NCBI RefSeq assembly: GCF_001612745.1
Contig: NZ_BDBA01000050.1
Location: 1-64,000 of the forward strand
Origin: Nocardia amamiensis NBRC 102102
Lineage (GTDB): Bacteria; Actinomycetota; Actinomycetes; Mycobacteriales; Mycobacteriaceae
Direction: 5' to 3'
DNA: 64,000 nt
Position numbers and translations under genes: made by a program. Below the pieces are notes generated by a model. That model worked only from the letters and a program-made list of their open reading frames with translations. It was not told where the DNA came from and searched no databases. Each line of letters begins with the position of its first letter. The first letter of the stretch is position 1. Shown here one piece after another: positions 62,169-64,000 of the stretch.

Positions 62169-63406
62169 CCGCCCGAATCCGTTCTGTGGCACGCGGTCTC
62201 GGCGCCGCGCTGGCGCTGGGCCTGTCCGCCGCGCTGGTCACCTCGTGCGCCGCCGACGGCATCTACAGCGTGCCGCTGCCCGGTGGCGCCGATGTCGGCG
62301 AGCACCCGATGCACATCGACATCCAGTTCGACGACGTACTCGACTTGGTGCCGCAGTCGGCGGTCAAGGTCGACGGCGTGCCGGTCGGCCGGGTCGAGGA
62401 GATCACCATCGGCAAGGATCAGTGGACCGCGACCGTGCGCACCCTGGTGCAGTCGTCGGTGGACCTGCCCGCGAACGCGCACGCCGAGGTCAGGCAGTCG
62501 AATCTGCTCGGTGAGAAGTTCATCGAGCTGTCCCGGCCGGCCGCCGACCCGGATCCCGGCCGCCTTGGCGACGGGTCGGTGATCCCGATCGACCGCACCA
62601 GGCACGCCACCGAGATCGAGCAGGTGCTCGGCGCACTGTCGCTGCTGCTCAACGGCGGTGGTGTCGCGCAGTTGCAGCCGATCATCACCGAGCTGAACAA
62701 GACCTTCGGGGGCCGCGAGGATCGCGTGCGCTCGCTGATCGAGCAGGCGAACACGCTGGTCAACGGCCTGAACGACCAGGTGGACGACATCACAAGGGCG
62801 CTGGACGGTCTCGATGTGCTCAGCGCCAGAGTCAGCACGCAGACCGAGCAGATCGGCAAGATCCTCGAGCAGTTGCCCGAGGGCATCAAGATCCTGGAAG
62901 AGCAGCGACCGCAATTGATCGGCCTGCTCGCCCAGCTGGACCGCCTCGGCCAGGCCGGTTTCGACGTACTGAACACCTCGAAGAACGACCTGATCCGCGA
63001 TCTCACCGCATTGCGGCCCACGCTGCAGGAACTCGGCCGCTCGGCGCCGGATCTGGTGAGCGCGTTCCCGCTGATTCCGACCTATCCGTTCCCCGACTCG
63101 TCGCTGGAGAGCACCTTCGGCGGGCAGGTCAACACCTGGTTGTCGGTGGACCAGCAGATCGGCGTCACGCTCAGCAATCTCGGTGTGGGCAAGCCGGATC
63201 CCGTTTACATCCCACCGGTCGGTCCGCCGGTGCCCGTGAACCCGACGAATCCGTACTACGGCGGCAACGGCCCGCGGCCGGGCTGGCCGACGGTATCGAT
63301 CCTGCCGCTGCCGCCGCTCATGGCGCAGCCGCCCGCGCCGGGCGTGCCTGCGGGTCCGGTCGGCGCGATCCTCGAGCAATTAGGCGTAGGGAGTGGTCCG
63401 CGGTGA
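62165..63406 (+). CDS. mceE: Mce family lipoprotein MceE
   Basis: A 413-aa MCE lipoprotein. Unlike the others its N-terminal helix ends in a lipobox (SAALVTSCAADG), so the Cys at about residue 28 is lipid-anchored. The MCE domain is IDIQFDDVLDLVPQSAVKVD, GVPVGRVEEITIGKDQWTAT and VRQSNLLGEKFIELSRPAAD. The C-terminus is Pro-rich (IPPVGPPVPVNPTNPYYGGN). In all known Mce operons the fifth gene encodes the lipoprotein. GTGA overlap with mceF. Confidence 0.95.
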   Translation: MTARIRSVARGLGAALALGLSAALVTSCAADGIYSVPLPGGADVGEHPMHIDIQFDDVLDLVPQSAVKVDGVPVGRVEEITIGKDQWTATVRTLVQSSVDLPANAHAEVRQSNLLGEKFIELSRPAADPDPGRLGDGSVIPIDRTRHATEIEQVLGALSLLLNGGGVAQLQPIITELNKTFGGREDRVRSLIEQANTLVNGLNDQVDDITRALDGLDVLSARVSTQTEQIGKILEQLPEGIKILEEQRPQLIGLLAQLDRLGQAGFDVLNTSKNDLIRDLTALRPTLQELGRSAPDLVSAFPLIPTYPFPDSSLESTFGGQVNTWLSVDQQIGVTLSNLGVGKPDPVYIPPVGPPVPVNPTNPYYGGNGPRPGWPTVSILPLPPLMAQPPAPGVPAGPVGAILEQLGVGSGPR

Positions 63407-64000
63407 CGCGTCTGGTCCGGTGGCAGCTGATCGCGTTCGTGGTGATCGCCGTGATCGGCGTGGTCTATGTCGGCGCCAGATACATACGGCTCGACCAGAT
63501 GCTCGGATTCGGCTTCTACACCGTGCACGTGCAGGCGGCACAGACCGGCGGTATCTACAAGGGCGCCGAGGTGACCTACCGAGGCGTTCCGGTCGGCCGG
63601 ATCGGCGAGCTCGAGCTCACCGACGACGGCGTGGTGATGCACCTGACCATCGATTCCACTTCGCCGGATATCCCGGCCTCCGCGAAAGCCGTGGTGGCCA
63701 ACCGATCCGCGATCGGCGAGCAGTACCTCGATTTGCAACCCACTTCGGATGCGGGCCCGTATCTGCGCGACAACTCGGTGATCACCTCGGTGACCACGCC
63801 GATTCCGGTCGAGCAGTTGGTGGCCAGTGTGGACAACTTCACCCGGTCGGTGGATCTGAACGCGCTCAACACCACGGTGGTCGAACTCGGCAAGGCGTTC
63901 GACGGCAAGGGCGACGATCTGCAGGTGCTGATCGAATCGCTGAACCAATTCACCGAGACCTTCCACGCGACGCTGCCGCAGACCATTCAGTTGATCCAGG
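63403..64000 (+). CDS. mceF: Mce family protein MceF, partial
   Basis: GTG 63403 overlaps the mceE stop (GTGA). The 199 visible codons show the N-terminal helix (LVRWQLIAFVVIAVIGVVYV), the characteristic ARYIRLDQMLGFGFYTVHVQ segment, and the MCE domain (GIYKGAEVTYRGVPVGRIGE, VANRSAIGEQYLDLQPTSDA). The reading frame remains open through the window end, where the helical body begins (VELGKAFDGKGDDLQVLIES). This completes the A-F order. The stop lies outside the window. Confidence 0.94.
   Translation, partial: MTRLVRWQLIAFVVIAVIGVVYVGARYIRLDQMLGFGFYTVHVQAAQTGGIYKGAEVTYRGVPVGRIGELELTDDGVVMHLTIDSTSPDIPASAKAVVANRSAIGEQYLDLQPTSDAGPYLRDNSVITSVTTPIPVEQLVASVDNFTRSVDLNALNTTVVELGKAFDGKGDDLQVLIESLNQFTETFHATLPQTIQLIQ

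Noticed and set aside
61265..63379. 704-aa minus-strand open frame opposite mceD and mceE
   Set aside because: It is an antisense shadow of Mce genes with strong codon bias; composition is Arg/Ala/His-rich without motifs.

Overview
The window is a high-GC actinobacterial chromosome segment, most likely from Nocardia or a close relative in the Mycobacteriales. The grounds are strong G/C third-position bias, GTG/ATG starts with frequent 4-base ATGA/GTGA overlaps, and a gene order that largely follows the M. tuberculosis hemB-hemL-ccs, men and secE-nusG-rpl neighbourhoods as I recall them. A complete Mce lipid-transporter locus, a fused HadA/HadB dehydratase, a menaquinone pathway and a MgtA-type mannosyltransferase fit this assignment. 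No sequence search was run, so genus and gene names are inference from recognised motifs.

Layout. 1-5 kb: partial and unknown genes, hemB, a run of small membrane genes, and small secreted proteins, one of them frameshifted. 5-12 kb: hemL, a phosphoglycerate-mutase-like protein with a long Ala-rich N-terminus, and a translationally coupled System II cytochrome c biogenesis operon (TlpA-like thioredoxin, CcdA, ResB, CcsB). 12-17 kb: an antitoxin next to a truncated PIN toxin, secreted and lipoprotein-like proteins, BldC, DUF4229, a CysK2-like PLP enzyme, and an HTH/Clp-N pair behind two matching palindromes. 17-26 kb: holin-like protein, menA, SRPBCC, a truncated AfsR-type regulator with a minisatellite linker, a DrrAB-type exporter, an aldo/keto reductase/TetR pair and a TIGR03086 protein. 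26-44 kb: menD, menB, menE, menG, menJ and a polyprenyl diphosphate synthase (menaquinone ring, tail and tail reduction), interleaved with a thioesterase, a 1406-aa nitrate reductase/flavoprotein fusion, a mannosyltransferase and htpX. 44-46.7 kb: a MarR regulator divergent from an unusual Ddn-like/hemerythrin fusion, then yajQ. 46.8-54.5 kb: tRNA-Tyr, -Thr, -Met, rpmG, hadAB, tRNA-Trp, secE, nusG, rplK, rplA, an AbrB/PIN toxin-antitoxin cassette, then an attenuator-type leader with rplJ and rplL. 54.7-64 kb: mceG, yrbEA, yrbEB and mceA-mceF, the last cut by the window end.

The least conventional signals are two dispersed repeat families. One is a mini-ORF of about 25 codons carrying the motif GAGCGCAGCGAGC or a relative. 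It lies directly upstream of gene starts and its stop overlaps the next start codon as ATGA (before menE and the drrB-type gene); two tandem copies are read in frame at the N-terminus of the polyprenyl synthase. The other is a 95-nt stem-loop with arms of about 25 nt, usually followed by a short hairpin and an A-rich tail; it occurs before menB and before tRNA-Thr, with a decayed copy before hemB.
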